From contig JACPKM010000001.1 in assembly GCA_016187025.1 (NCBI GenBank), positions 434,001 through 498,000 on the forward strand: DNA of 64,000 bases, given 5' to 3'. Source of the DNA: Candidatus Daviesbacteria bacterium. Lineage in GTDB: Bacteria > Patescibacteria > Microgenomatia > Daviesbacterales > UBA10151. Shown piece after piece: positions 8,139 through 16,404 of the stretch; the first letter of the stretch is position 1, and each line of letters begins with the position of its first letter. The notes beneath the pieces are model-generated. The model was not told the origin of the DNA, searched no databases, and worked only from the letters and a program-made list of their open reading frames with translations. The translations under genes were made by a program, and so were the position numbers.

Positions 8139-9209
8139 TTAAAGTTGTCTTACTTCAGACTCCAAAAACTCATCCAATTCTCCGTCTAATACAGACTCTG
8201 TATCAGAGGTTTCTGTTTGAGTCCTTAGATCTTTTATCAAATGATATGGATGCAGTACATATGATCTAATTTGGGTTCCCCATGAAGCTTGCGTTACTCC
8301 TCCTTTTAACTTACTCATAGTCTGCTTGTTTTCCTCTTGTTGTTTGTCCCATAACTTGGCCCTTAACAGCTTGAAGGCATTTTCTCTGTTTTGTAGCTGT
8401 GACCTTTCTGTCTGGGCAGTCACCACAATGCCTGTAGGCAGATGTTTAAGTCTGACAGCAGTATTTACTTTATTTACATTTTGTCCTCCTGCTCCACCTG
8501 ATCTAAAGGCTTCAAACTCAATGTCCTCCTCACTTATTTTTACTTCCTCAGGATTATCTATTACTGGTAAGATTTCCACCAGAGCAAAGGAGGTTTGCCT
8601 CAGATTGTCGGCATTGAAAGGGGATTGTCTGACTAACCTATGTGTACCTCTCTCCCCCTTTAAGTAACCATAAGAGTAAGGCTCATGGATAATCATTGAA
8701 ACAGTTTTAATGCCTGCTTCCTCGCCTAAATCTTGATCAGTGATTTCATACTCCCAACCCTTTTTTTCAAAATATCTTTGATACATTCTTACAAGCATTG
8801 CTGCCCAGTCCATAGCCTCCACTCCACCTGTTCCCGAGTGCACTGAAAGGATTGCTTCTGATTCATCATGGGGATCTGATAAAAATAATTTAAGTTCAAA
8901 ACCATCTAAGGTTTTAGTAATTTCTCTGATCTCTGTTTTTAGGTCCTCTTGCATACTTTCTTCATCTGAGATTTCTATTGCATTTTTTAATCTTTGTTCT
9001 AGATTTTGTAGTGTAGATAATTGTTTTTGTTTTAAGGAAAGTTGTTTTGCGACTCTTTTGGCATTTTCTTGATCGGACCAAAAACCCTCCTTTAAAGTTT
9101 GGGCCTCCAGCTCCCTGATCTCTCCACGCAGTTTTTCCCGATCAAGCTGATCAGATATTTTTTGAAACCTGTCTTTTAAATCTTTTAGTTTGGATTGGAT
9201 CTCTTCCAC
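8139..9209 (-). CDS. prfB: peptide chain release factor 2 (RF2)
   Basis: 356 residues, normal RF2 length. It has the helical N domain, the RF2-type tripeptide SPF (in RQSPFNADNLR) that reads UGA/UAA, and the universal GGQ in SGGAGGQNVNKVNTAVR, which enters the peptidyl-transferase centre. The frame is continuous from GTG 9209; there is no in-frame UGA near codon 25 and so no autoregulatory frameshift of the E. coli kind. Its presence, with TGA stops on several neighbours, argues against UGA recoding as known in Gracilibacteria and SR1. TATAAT 7 nt before the GTG supports this start. Confidence 0.95.
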   Translation of the reverse strand: MEEIQSKLKDLKDRFQKISDQLDREKLRGEIRELEAQTLKEGFWSDQENAKRVAKQLSLKQKQLSTLQNLEQRLKNAIEISDEESMQEDLKTEIREITKTLDGFELKLFLSDPHDESEAILSVHSGTGGVEAMDWAAMLVRMYQRYFEKKGWEYEITDQDLGEEAGIKTVSMIIHEPYSYGYLKGERGTHRLVRQSPFNADNLRQTSFALVEILPVIDNPEEVKISEEDIEFEAFRSGGAGGQNVNKVNTAVRLKHLPTGIVVTAQTERSQLQNRENAFKLLRAKLWDKQQEENKQTMSKLKGGVTQASWGTQIRSYVLHPYHLIKDLRTQTETSDTESVLDGELDEFLESEVRQL

Positions 9210-9216
9210 GAAAGAA

Positions 9217-9222
9217 ATTATA
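9217..9222 (-). promoter_or_regulatory. -10 box of prfB, leaderless layout
   Basis: A perfect TATAAT on the minus strand ends 7 nt before the GTG start of prfB, with no Shine-Dalgarno sequence between. No good -35 hexamer is seen. Confidence 0.55.
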
Positions 9223-9225
9223 TCC

Positions 9226-9275
9226 TATTCGTCGTTGCGAAGCCACGAAAAGACTGTGACAATCTTTTCAATCAT
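9226..9275. repeat. REP-like intergenic sequence with a 23-nt interrupted palindrome
   Basis: Between prfB and the upstream gene the sequence CGTCGTTGCGA...ACAATCT resembles the TCATTGCGA...GCAATCT repeats scattered between genes in many bacteria. Inside it GAAAAGA (9247-9253) and TCTTTTC (9263-9269) are exact inverted copies around a TGT-G-ACA centre. It could be a REP-type element, a terminator for the upstream gene, or an operator for prfB. Confidence 0.4.
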
Positions 9276-9799
9276 CAGACTAATTGCTCCCTTTCTGCAG
9301 ATTTTAATATTCTATCTATCAAGCTTTGATTTTGACTGATCTTATCTAATCTCTCCTTTACATCCAGGCTTTGTTCAGCAACTGCCAGTCTACCCCCTGT
9401 ATCATCCACCAAACAGCCAAACGATTTTTCTAAAAACCGGGCCATTTGGGGGTCTACACCGGTTAATCCCACTCCACCAACTAAATATCTTGGGAAGTTG
9501 TCAGAGCCGGGATCGTTAAAATGAGCAAAAAAATCGTTAAGCCCTCTTATAAATTTGGCTAGGGTAGTATATTTTCTACTTTTTAAAGGAGCTGGACCAA
9601 AGGGATAAAAATCTACAGTTCCAATCATCATACCTCGAATGATTCTGAGCCATTGTTTAGTAGTGCGACTACGTAAAACCATACTAAGATCATTTCTTTG
9701 TACGTCGATGATCAAGCCATTAGAGCTAAATCTAATTAATCCGAAAGGACCTTGTTCTACCCGAGGTTGATCAAATATAGGAGATTCTCTATTTTCCAC
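9275..9799 (-). CDS. uncharacterised 174-residue soluble protein
   Basis: Not recognised. The product has no signal peptide and no membrane helix. It has a Pro/Gly-containing N-terminal half with short strands, a Trp/Arg segment (TTKQWLRIIRGMM), a Gly-rich stretch near the middle (YLVGGVGLTGVDPQ) and a charged helical C terminus. It starts with GTG 9799, 6 nt after an extended -10 box, and lies between the MacB-like permease and prfB. Nothing in the sequence shows its role. Confidence 0.6.
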   Translation of the reverse strand: MENRESPIFDQPRVEQGPFGLIRFSSNGLIIDVQRNDLSMVLRSRTTKQWLRIIRGMMIGTVDFYPFGPAPLKSRKYTTLAKFIRGLNDFFAHFNDPGSDNFPRYLVGGVGLTGVDPQMARFLEKSFGCLVDDTGGRLAVAEQSLDVKERLDKISQNQSLIDRILKSAEREQLV

Positions 9800-9805
9800 C
9801 CCACA

Positions 9806-9814
9806 ATCTTACCA
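9806..9814 (-). promoter_or_regulatory. extended -10 box (TGG-TAAGAT) of the 174-aa gene
   Basis: Minus strand TGGTAAGAT is followed by exactly 6 nt and then GTG 9799. No Shine-Dalgarno sequence is present, which fits a leaderless message. Confidence 0.55.
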
Positions 9815-9842
9815 TACAGATCAAAAAGGTAAGCAATTCCGA

Positions 9843-11033
9843 TTATTCATACCTCAAAGCTTGGATAGGATCTAGTTTAGCGGCACGGATGGCTGGGGCT
9901 ACACCAAAGATTACTCCAACTAACATGGAAAAGCCAAAAGATAATGCAATAGACCACCAGGTGATGGCAGTTGTAAAAAACCTGCCGATAACAAGGGATA
10001 ATACTATCCCCAAGACTATACCGATAATCCCGCCCAGTCCTGATAAGGTTAGTGCTTCGATTAAAAACTGATTTCTGATATCTCTCTGTTTTGCTCCTAA
10101 AGCTTTTCTTAAACCGATCTCTCTGGTCCTTTCTGTTACAGATACCAGCATGATATTCATTATCCCGATCCCTCCAACGATCAAAGAGATAGCAGCAATC
10201 CCTCCTAAGGCGATAGTTAGTACTGATGTGATCTGCGAGATAGTCTGCAAAGTCTGTTCCTGGGTTAAGATGCTAAAATCATCTTCTGAAAGCCTTTTAC
10301 CAAGTAAAGCAGTAGCTCTATTTTGGATATCTTTGACCCCTTCTGCTTTAAAGGCAGATATATAAATAGTATTTAACCTGTCCAATCCAAACTGGCGGGT
10401 GGCAGCAGGTAGGGGGATTAAAATAGTGTTATCCATATCAACACCAAAAGTTGAACCCCTTGGCCCTACCTCGCCAATTACTGAGTATTTCACCCCTGCC
10501 ACATCAACGGATTTTCCCAAAGGGCTCCCTCCGGCAAATAAATTACTTTTGACCGTTGCTCCAATGATCGCTACTCTTTTACCACCTTGAGCTTCGGATT
10601 CATTAAAAAATCTCCCGCTGATTATCTTAATAGAGATCAGTTTAGGATAGTTTGCCTGCACACCGAAAACAGCTGCGCCCTTGTCGTTTTTGGCACTGTA
10701 TTTTAATGTCGCTGTCTTTTGTACAACCGCAGAGACATCGGCTGAACCTTTGAGTTTGTTGGTAAGATTTATCGCATCCTGCATTACTAGTCTGTTTGCC
10801 TGGATTCCGCCAGGGCTTCTGGATCCACCCACCCTTCCAGGAATTACAAACATTAAATTAGAGCCAAGTCCCTGAATCTGGTCTGTGATGTAACTTTTAA
10901 GTCCAGATACAAGAGAGGTTAAAAGTATTACCGAGGTTACACCAATCACAATACCTAAAATCGTTAAAAAAGATCTTAACCTATTGGAAACAATTGATTT
11001 TAAGGATGCTGCGACAACCTCTGTAAAATTCAT
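9843..11033 (-). CDS. MacB/YknZ-like ABC transporter permease
   Basis: 396 residues with the MacB plan: helix 1 (about 18-42), a large extracytoplasmic domain (about 45-265), then three C-terminal helices forming an FtsX domain. The cytoplasmic loop SVTERTREIGLRKALGA is diagnostic for the family. These are mechanotransmission ABC systems that work on substrates outside the membrane rather than conventional importers. In a cell without an outer membrane the closest model is Bacillus YknXYZ rather than E. coli MacAB-TolC. The start overlaps the ATPase gene by 4 nt. Substrate unknown. Confidence 0.88.
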   Translation of the reverse strand: MNFTEVVAASLKSIVSNRLRSFLTILGIVIGVTSVILLTSLVSGLKSYITDQIQGLGSNLMFVIPGRVGGSRSPGGIQANRLVMQDAINLTNKLKGSADVSAVVQKTATLKYSAKNDKGAAVFGVQANYPKLISIKIISGRFFNESEAQGGKRVAIIGATVKSNLFAGGSPLGKSVDVAGVKYSVIGEVGPRGSTFGVDMDNTILIPLPAATRQFGLDRLNTIYISAFKAEGVKDIQNRATALLGKRLSEDDFSILTQEQTLQTISQITSVLTIALGGIAAISLIVGGIGIMNIMLVSVTERTREIGLRKALGAKQRDIRNQFLIEALTLSGLGGIIGIVLGIVLSLVIGRFFTTAITWWSIALSFGFSMLVGVIFGVAPAIRAAKLDPIQALRYE

Positions 11034-11704
11034 TTTACAATCTCCCCGTCTTTTAGCTTGATAATCCTTTTGGCATGGGTAGCAATCTCCGGTTCATGGG
11101 TGATTATGATAATGGTGTGTCCTTTGCTATTTAATCTTTGAAAGATGCGAACGATCTCCGTACCTGATTTTGAATCTAGGTTTCCGGTCGGTTCATCTGC
11201 CAAGATCACTTCGGGGTTATTAACCAGAGCCCGGGCTATGGCCACCCTCTGCTGTTGCCCGCCTGATAATTGATTTGGGTGAGATCCAACCTTTTCTCCC
11301 AAACCTACCTGTTCCAGAGCGCCTTTTGCCTTTATATCCCTATCTTTTTTTGAAATGCCGGCATAAATTAAAGGTAAAGACACATTTTCTACGGCTGAGG
11401 TTCTTGGTAGTAGATTAAAGTTTTGGAACACAAAGCCGATTTTTTTATTTCTGATATTAGCAAGGGTATCTTGGCCTAAGCGAGCTACACTTAAACCATC
11501 CAGCTCATAACTACCTGAAGTGGGTTTATCAAGCAACCCTAAAATATTCATCAGTGTAGATTTGCCTGAACCGGAAGCGCCGATGATAGCTACAAATTCC
11601 CCCTTATTAATCTGAAGGTTTATATCTTTTAAGGCTTGGAATGAAATGTTTTCACTCTGGTATATTTTGCTTACGTGTGAAAGTTTAATAATGCTATTTT
11701 TCAC
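11030..11704 (-). CDS. MacB/LolD-like ABC transporter ATP-binding protein
   Basis: 224 residues with complete ABC motifs: Walker A GASGSGKST, Q-loop VFQNFNLLPR, signature LSGGQQQRVAIARAL, Walker B VILADEPTGNLD and H-loop ITHE. The Q-loop form and length are those of the LolD/MacB/YknY group. GTG 11704 shares one base with the stop of the adaptor gene and its end overlaps the permease, so the three genes form one operon. It powers the permease at 9843. Confidence 0.9.
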   Translation of the reverse strand: MKNSIIKLSHVSKIYQSENISFQALKDINLQINKGEFVAIIGASGSGKSTLMNILGLLDKPTSGSYELDGLSVARLGQDTLANIRNKKIGFVFQNFNLLPRTSAVENVSLPLIYAGISKKDRDIKAKGALEQVGLGEKVGSHPNQLSGGQQQRVAIARALVNNPEVILADEPTGNLDSKSGTEIVRIFQRLNSKGHTIIIITHEPEIATHAKRIIKLKDGEIVK

Positions 11705-12795
11705 TAGCTCCCACCTCGAAAAAATCTAAAAATTGTTCCGGCTCCTCTCTGATTTGAACGTTTAGAAATTTCTGTGGGATTTAAAGCTACCTGATCCCCT
11801 TCCTTTAAGCCTTGTTTTATCTCTACATCAGTGTCAGAGGCAACGCCTGTTACCACTTTTTCTACCCTAATCCCTTTTTCTGTTTTGACTAAAACAGTGT
11901 GATCCTCTCCCAATGCTTCTTGAGGAATTGTTAACGTGTTTTGGGATTCTGCAGTGATAATAGAAACTTGTCCTGACAACCCGGAAACAAAGTGAATTAC
12001 CGGCTTGCCAATATTAACCCTAACTATTACAACAGTTGCCCCGGAAGAAGTAGTCTTTGTTGTGGGTCGGATCTCCTTTACCACCCCTTGGATTTCTTGA
12101 TCAGGATATGCATCTAAGGTAAAGTTGGCTTTTTGGCCAATAGAGATTTTGCCGATATCTGCCTCATCAATATCTGTATCTGCAAAATAGGTGGAATCAT
12201 CTATTAGTTCTGCCACCATGTCTGTTGTAGTTACAACTTGCCCGGGGGTAAAATCCGCTTTGGTGATAAGTCCGGAAAAGGGGGCGGTAATCACTGCATC
12301 CTGAAATGCTCTTTGAGCTGCCTTAACAGAATCGTAGGCAGAATCCCGAGCGGCTTGAGCTGTTGTCCTGGTTTGTTTTTGTGTAAAAGTTTCGTCTGAG
12401 GTATGATCTTTAACATCGTCTTCTATCTTTTGGGCGGTTGCTTGTTTGTCACGAAAGGTATTTAGCGCCTGTTGCAATGTGATATTCAAATCCTGGGTAT
12501 CTAAACCAGCAATAGTTTGGCCTGTAGTTACTACATCACCTGGGGAAATGTTCAGAAAGGCTAATTTACCTGAGGATCTAAAGTGTAAGCTTGCAGTTTG
12601 TTTGCCCGCCAAATTACCTGATGCAGAGACTGTGGAGTTAATAGTTTGTTTTTTGATAGTGGTAAATTCAACCTTAGGCCTTTGGTTGTTTCTGGGTATT
12701 AATAATAAAGAGGCTATAAGTAAAACTAACACCCCAGAAACTAGGTACCCTCTTTTCATATGTTTTAAGAATTGCAACGATTTCATGGGGTTCAT
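11704..12795 (-). CDS. MacA/YknX-like membrane-fusion (HlyD-family) adaptor protein
   Basis: 363 residues with one N-terminal helix, a lipoyl-like half-motif (GKLAFLNISPGDVVTTGQTI), a helical hairpin rich in Gln/Ala/Lys, the second lipoyl half (ITAPFSGLITKADFTPGQVV) and C-terminal beta-barrel domains. This is the periplasmic-adaptor fold that works with MacB-type transporters. A longer frame from TTG 12816 would run through the -10 box, so ATG 12795 is preferred (a second ATG lies at 12786). First gene of the adaptor-ATPase-permease operon, divergent from the TsaB-like gene. Confidence 0.85.
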   Translation of the reverse strand: MNPMKSLQFLKHMKRGYLVSGVLVLLIASLLLIPRNNQRPKVEFTTIKKQTINSTVSASGNLAGKQTASLHFRSSGKLAFLNISPGDVVTTGQTIAGLDTQDLNITLQQALNTFRDKQATAQKIEDDVKDHTSDETFTQKQTRTTAQAARDSAYDSVKAAQRAFQDAVITAPFSGLITKADFTPGQVVTTTDMVAELIDDSTYFADTDIDEADIGKISIGQKANFTLDAYPDQEIQGVVKEIRPTTKTTSSGATVVIVRVNIGKPVIHFVSGLSGQVSIITAESQNTLTIPQEALGEDHTVLVKTEKGIRVEKVVTGVASDTDVEIKQGLKEGDQVALNPTEISKRSNQRGAGTIFRFFRGGS

Positions 12796-12804
12796 TTGCA
12801 ACAC

Positions 12805-12810
12805 ATTATA
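12805..12810 (-). promoter_or_regulatory. -10 box of the MacA-like operon
   Basis: A perfect TATAAT on the minus strand ends 9 nt before ATG 12795, without a Shine-Dalgarno sequence. It lies back to back with the TsaB-gene promoter about 35 nt away. Confidence 0.55.
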
Positions 12811-12841
12811 TACCAAAAGATTTATAATTTTGCCTGATTAG

Positions 12842-12850
12842 TGATAAGAT
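12842..12850 (+). promoter_or_regulatory. extended -10 box (TGA-TAAGAT) of the TsaB-like gene
   Basis: TGATAAGAT ends 6 nt before ATG 12857. A weak -35 (TTATAA, 12822-12827) is 17 nt upstream. Leaderless layout. Confidence 0.5.
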
Positions 12851-12856
12851 TGTCTA

Positions 12857-13159
12857 ATGAGGATTTATATCAGTACAAGTGATAGGAAAAAAGTAGAAGT
12901 AGCATTGATTTCCGGTAAGGATAGGATAGATGTTCTTTCTGAGGAAAATGAATTTGGATCACAAGTTTTGCTGCCCCTAATCGAAAAGATAATGAGGAGA
13001 AATAATCTTGGGTATGAAGCGTTAGAAGCAGTTGATTTAGATACGGGGTTTGGATCTTTTACAGGTTTAAGGGTCGGTGCATCTGTTGCGAATGCTTTAG
13101 GGTTTGGTTTGAAGATTCCAGTAAATGGAAAAAAGGTCGAGACGGATCTTAAATACTAG
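12857..13159 (+). CDS. short TsaB-like protein (N-terminal lobe only)
   Basis: The 100-residue product matches the first half of TsaB, the scaffold subunit of the t6A-forming TsaB-TsaD-TsaE complex. The conserved DTGFGSFTGLRVGASVANAL corresponds to the family signature GPGSFTGLRVG-x-x-x-A-x-A, followed by IPVNG. Usual TsaB is about 200-240 residues with two ASKHA lobes; here the frame stops (TAG) soon after the first lobe. It may be a functional reduced form, since TsaB uses its N-terminal lobe to contact TsaD, or a truncated gene. A normal promoter and a tidy short gap to the next gene favour a working gene. Confidence 0.75.
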   Translation: MRIYISTSDRKKVEVALISGKDRIDVLSEENEFGSQVLLPLIEKIMRRNNLGYEALEAVDLDTGFGSFTGLRVGASVANALGFGLKIPVNGKKVETDLKY

Positions 13160-13168
13160 TGCTATACT
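13160..13168 (+). promoter_or_regulatory. extended -10 box (TGC-TATACT) of the CAP-rml block
   Basis: TGCTATACT ends 6 nt before the GTG start at 13175, with no Shine-Dalgarno sequence. This may be the main promoter for the CAP protein and the rmlABCD genes. Confidence 0.6.
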
Positions 13169-13174
13169 AAATTT

Positions 13175-14053
13175 GTGAAGCTGGCAAATTTTTTTATCCC
13201 TCATAAAGACACGCACAAAAAAGCGCACTTAATTTCGTGGGAAGCCCTTTTTTTCTACGTCTTCATCTTTATCCTTCTTCAGGTAGGGTTTTCAGTGTTA
13301 GGGTATGTAAAACCAGGTATTTTAGGAATTGAATCCAGTATTAATCAGCAAAAAATAATAGAACTGACAAATAGCGAGCGGGCAAAAAAAGGAATGCCGC
13401 CTGTAAAAGAAAACAGCGCTCTTGACCAGGCTGCAAAATTAAAAGCTGAGAATATGTTTTCAGAAAACTATTGGGCTCATTTTGCCCCATCAGGAAAAAC
13501 TCCTTGGGATTTTATTATAGGTAGTGGCTATAAGTTTACTTTTGCTGGTGAGAATTTGGCCAAAAATTTTTATACCTCTGATGATGTAGTGGTAGCTTGG
13601 ATGAATTCTTCTACCCATAGGGACAATTTACTAAATTCAAAGTATGAGGACATTGGAATTGCTGTTGTGGAGGGTGTATTAAATGGGCAAAAAACCACTT
13701 TAATAGTTCAAATGTTTGGTACTACCAACGTTGTTTCTCCAACAGCTGTTGTAAATGTAGGCAATGGAGATAAGATCAGTGTTAAAGCAGAGGAGTTTTC
13801 ATCAAAACCTCAACTGGTTGCCTCAGCTCAATCTCCCAAAATCATCCCGCAAGTGCTAATAGATCCTTATCAGGTTAGTAAAGGTTTGGGACTGGGGCTT
13901 TTAGCAGTGATTGGCACGCTTTTGACAATAGATCTTATAATTTTGAGGAAAAGAGGTGTATTTAGACTAGCGTCTCATCATGTTGCCCATATGGCTTTAA
14001 TGTCTGTCACTGCCGCTACCATTTTAAGTGGGCATATTGGTGAAATTCTATGA
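13175..14053 (+). CDS. membrane protein with extracytoplasmic CAP/SCP domain
   Basis: 292 residues: cytoplasmic N terminus, helix (about 24-45), CAP domain (about 60-185) and two C-terminal helices (about 236-258 and 270-288). The domain holds the usual bacterial CAP elements: LTNSERAKKGMPPV, HF in YWAHFAPSGKTPWDF, GENLA and WMNSSTHRDNLL, giving the two His and two acidic cavity residues. Bacterial CAP proteins are secreted or surface domains of largely unknown role. GTG 13175 is fixed by the extended -10 box 6 nt upstream. The stop overlaps the next start (ATGA). Confidence 0.82.
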   Translation: MKLANFFIPHKDTHKKAHLISWEALFFYVFIFILLQVGFSVLGYVKPGILGIESSINQQKIIELTNSERAKKGMPPVKENSALDQAAKLKAENMFSENYWAHFAPSGKTPWDFIIGSGYKFTFAGENLAKNFYTSDDVVVAWMNSSTHRDNLLNSKYEDIGIAVVEGVLNGQKTTLIVQMFGTTNVVSPTAVVNVGNGDKISVKAEEFSSKPQLVASAQSPKIIPQVLIDPYQVSKGLGLGLLAVIGTLLTIDLIILRKRGVFRLASHHVAHMALMSVTAATILSGHIGEIL

Positions 14054-14304
14054 TGAAAAAAAAGCAGGATATTTTACATTTGTTGGTATTACTCGCAATC
14101 TCTTTCTTGTCTTTGTCGCTGATTATCAAACTGCGGTATTCAACATGGCTTCAGATTAAAGTTGTGTTTATATTAACTTTGAGTTATTTAATATGGAGTT
14201 TTGTTTACCATCTTCATAATAAAAGTTTGACAAAAAATATTATGATAGAATACATCTTAACAGCAGCTTTAACTTTAGTTATAATCATGGGATTAGTAAT
14301 ATGA
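14050..14304 (+). CDS. small polytopic membrane protein
   Basis: 84 residues with three hydrophobic helices (about 9-25, 33-52, 65-83) separated by short basic loops; no recognised family. It overlaps the CAP-protein gene by 4 nt and rmlA by 4 nt, so it is translationally coupled to both. It might be a small partner of the CAP membrane protein; that is inference from position only. Confidence 0.6.
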   Translation: MMKKKQDILHLLVLLAISFLSLSLIIKLRYSTWLQIKVVFILTLSYLIWSFVYHLHNKSLTKNIMIEYILTAALTLVIIMGLVI

Positions 14305-15380
14305 AAGCGATCATTCCAACTGGCGGAAGAGGAACGAGGATGCAACCTTTAACTTTTTCTGCCAATAAGCATTTTATTCCTGTTGCCAACAAGCCACTTA
14401 TTTTTTATCCCATTGAAACGGTAGTATCAGCTGGGATTAAAGAAGTGGGAATTACCTACAACCCCGGATATCTTGATCAAGTGCAATCCATTTTAGGTAA
14501 TGGAGAGAAATGGGGAGCAAAATTTACCTATATTATTCAAGAAAAACCGGCTGGGCTTGCCAATATAGTGGAAGTTGCTGAGGAATTTGTTAATGGTGAC
14601 TATTTTCTTTTGCACTTGGGTGACAATATTTTTGCTGACGGGATTCAAGAATTAGTAGCCTATTTTAATAATGAAAAACCAGAAGGTCTGGTGCCGATGG
14701 TACATCATAAGGAAAACACTAGGTTGGGAGTCCCTTATTTTGATGATAATGGCAGACTAGTAAAATATGTGGAAAAACCTCAAAATCCACCTCATGATTT
14801 TGCTATTCCAGGTCTTTATTTTTTTAGCCCGCTTATTTTCCAAAGCTTCAAAGGGGAAGATAGAATTAAACCATCTGAAAGAGGTGAGTTAGAAATTAGT
14901 GCTCCTTATCAGTGGCTACTGGATCATAATTACAGAGTTGATGTTTTGGAATATAAGGGTAAATGGTTGGATCCAGGTAAATTTAATGATTGGATTGAGG
15001 CAAATCAGTATTTACTGGACAAAAAATTAGAAGAAAAAATGGAGGGCGAGATAGATGAGGGTTCCCGGTTAGAAAATAGGGTAGGTATTGGACAGGGAAG
15101 CAGGATTATAAACTCAGAGATTCGTGGCCCAGTTGCGATAGGAAAAAATGTCAGGATCGAGAATTCGTTTATCGGACCCTTTACATCAATTTCAGACAAT
15201 TGTGAAATTGAGGGAAGCAGAGTTGAAAACAGTGTTTTAATGAATGGAGTCAAAATTTTGAATGTCAAACATCCAATAGATAGAAGCTTAGTAGGTGCAG
15301 ACAGTGAGATTAAAAATGGAGAAGAGCATACCCGTACAATGAGCTTGTTTGTTGGGGAGAAATGCCAGATCCAAATTTAG
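14301..15380 (+). CDS. rmlA: glucose-1-phosphate thymidylyltransferase, long form
   Basis: Makes dTDP-glucose from glucose-1-phosphate and dTTP, the first step of dTDP-L-rhamnose synthesis. The N terminus carries the nucleotidyltransferase signature PTGGRGTRMQPLT, and HLGDNIF and WLDPGKFND are also typical. At 359 residues it is the long type (about 355 residues, as in actinobacterial and archaeal enzymes) with a C-terminal left-handed beta-helix, seen as hexapeptide repeats around residues 250-345, rather than the 290-residue enteric type. Starts with ATG overlapping the previous stop; rmlB follows 13 nt later. Confidence 0.9.
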   Translation: MKAIIPTGGRGTRMQPLTFSANKHFIPVANKPLIFYPIETVVSAGIKEVGITYNPGYLDQVQSILGNGEKWGAKFTYIIQEKPAGLANIVEVAEEFVNGDYFLLHLGDNIFADGIQELVAYFNNEKPEGLVPMVHHKENTRLGVPYFDDNGRLVKYVEKPQNPPHDFAIPGLYFFSPLIFQSFKGEDRIKPSERGELEISAPYQWLLDHNYRVDVLEYKGKWLDPGKFNDWIEANQYLLDKKLEEKMEGEIDEGSRLENRVGIGQGSRIINSEIRGPVAIGKNVRIENSFIGPFTSISDNCEIEGSRVENSVLMNGVKILNVKHPIDRSLVGADSEIKNGEEHTRTMSLFVGEKCQIQI

Positions 15381-15381
15381 A

Positions 15382-15386
15382 AAGGA
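15382..15386 (+). promoter_or_regulatory. Shine-Dalgarno sequence that sets the rmlB start
   Basis: AAGGA lies 7 nt before TTG 15394, the start that gives the normal Rossmann N terminus. The longer frame from 15349 lies within rmlA and has no such signal. Confidence 0.6.
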
Positions 15387-15393
15387 AACCAAA

Positions 15394-16404
15394 TTGAAAC
15401 TTTTAGTTACAGGAGGAGCTGGTTTTATAGGGTCTAACTTTATTCATTATTGGTTAGAGCAGCATCCCGAGGATTCTATTGCTAACCTAGATGTTTTAAC
15501 TTATGCTGGTCATCTAGAATCTCTAAAAGATATTGAAGAAAACTCCAATTATTCATTTATTAAAGGTGACATAACTTATCCAGAAGATGTAAAAAGAGCT
15601 ATGCAGGGTGTGGATGTGGTAGTGCACTTTGCAGCTGAGTCACATGTTGATAGGTCATTGGTAGATCCGATGGTATTTGTAAAAACCAATGTTGTTGGAA
15701 CAGGGGTTTTACTGGAAGCAGCCCTAGATTATGAAGTGAAGCGTTTTCATCATGTGAGTACTGATGAGGTTTTTGGCCAGCTTGGTCCAAGTGATCCAGC
15801 TTTTGATGAGAATACAAATTATAATCCGCGGACCCCATATGCTGCATCAAAAGCTGGATCAGATCATCTAGTCCGTGCATTTTATACAGCTTATGGTTTG
15901 CCTATAACCATCAGCAATTGTGCCAATAACTTTGGGCCATTTCATGATCCAGAAAAGCTTATCCCCAGATTTATTACAAATCTGATGGAGGGTAAACATG
16001 TTCCACTGATGGGTAAGGGTGAAAATATCAGGGAGTGGTTATATGTTAAAGATCATGCACGGGCAATTGATACTATTCTACAAAATGGGGAGATTGGAGA
16101 AACTTATTTAATAAGCGGTGAAGAAAAAACTAACCTAGAAGTGACAAAAAAAATTCTAGAAATACTTGGAAAAGATGAATCTTTTATAGAATATGTTGAT
16201 CATAGGTTAGGTCATGACTTTCGCTACGCTACTAACTCAACAAAGATACAAAAATTAGGTTGGAAAGCAGAACACAGTTTTGAGGAGTGGCTTGAGAAAA
16301 CAGTTAACTGGTATATAAAAAACGAGTGGTGGTGGAAACCTTTAAAAGCGAATAGACCCAATATTGACAGAAGTGCTCAAAAATTTTATGGTGGGAAAAT
16401 ATAA
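15394..16404 (+). CDS. rmlB: dTDP-glucose 4,6-dehydratase
   Basis: 336 residues of the extended SDR family. It has the NAD-binding motif TGGAGFIGSN, the RmlB segment LDVLTYAGHLESL, HFAAESHVDRS, the catalytic STDEVFG (Thr, Asp, Glu) and YAASK (Tyr, Lys). It converts dTDP-glucose to dTDP-4-keto-6-deoxyglucose. The chosen start is TTG 15394 (MKLLVTGG) because it has AAGGA at the right distance and matches the family N terminus; a frame begins earlier within rmlA. rmlC follows directly. Confidence 0.95.
   Translation: MKLLVTGGAGFIGSNFIHYWLEQHPEDSIANLDVLTYAGHLESLKDIEENSNYSFIKGDITYPEDVKRAMQGVDVVVHFAAESHVDRSLVDPMVFVKTNVVGTGVLLEAALDYEVKRFHHVSTDEVFGQLGPSDPAFDENTNYNPRTPYAASKAGSDHLVRAFYTAYGLPITISNCANNFGPFHDPEKLIPRFITNLMEGKHVPLMGKGENIREWLYVKDHARAIDTILQNGEIGETYLISGEEKTNLEVTKKILEILGKDESFIEYVDHRLGHDFRYATNSTKIQKLGWKAEHSFEEWLEKTVNWYIKNEWWWKPLKANRPNIDRSAQKFYGGKI

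Noticed and set aside
8139..9209. Programmed +1 frameshift in prfB
   Set aside because: The N-terminal domain is continuous from GTG 9209 and no in-frame UGA with a slippery CUU site is present.
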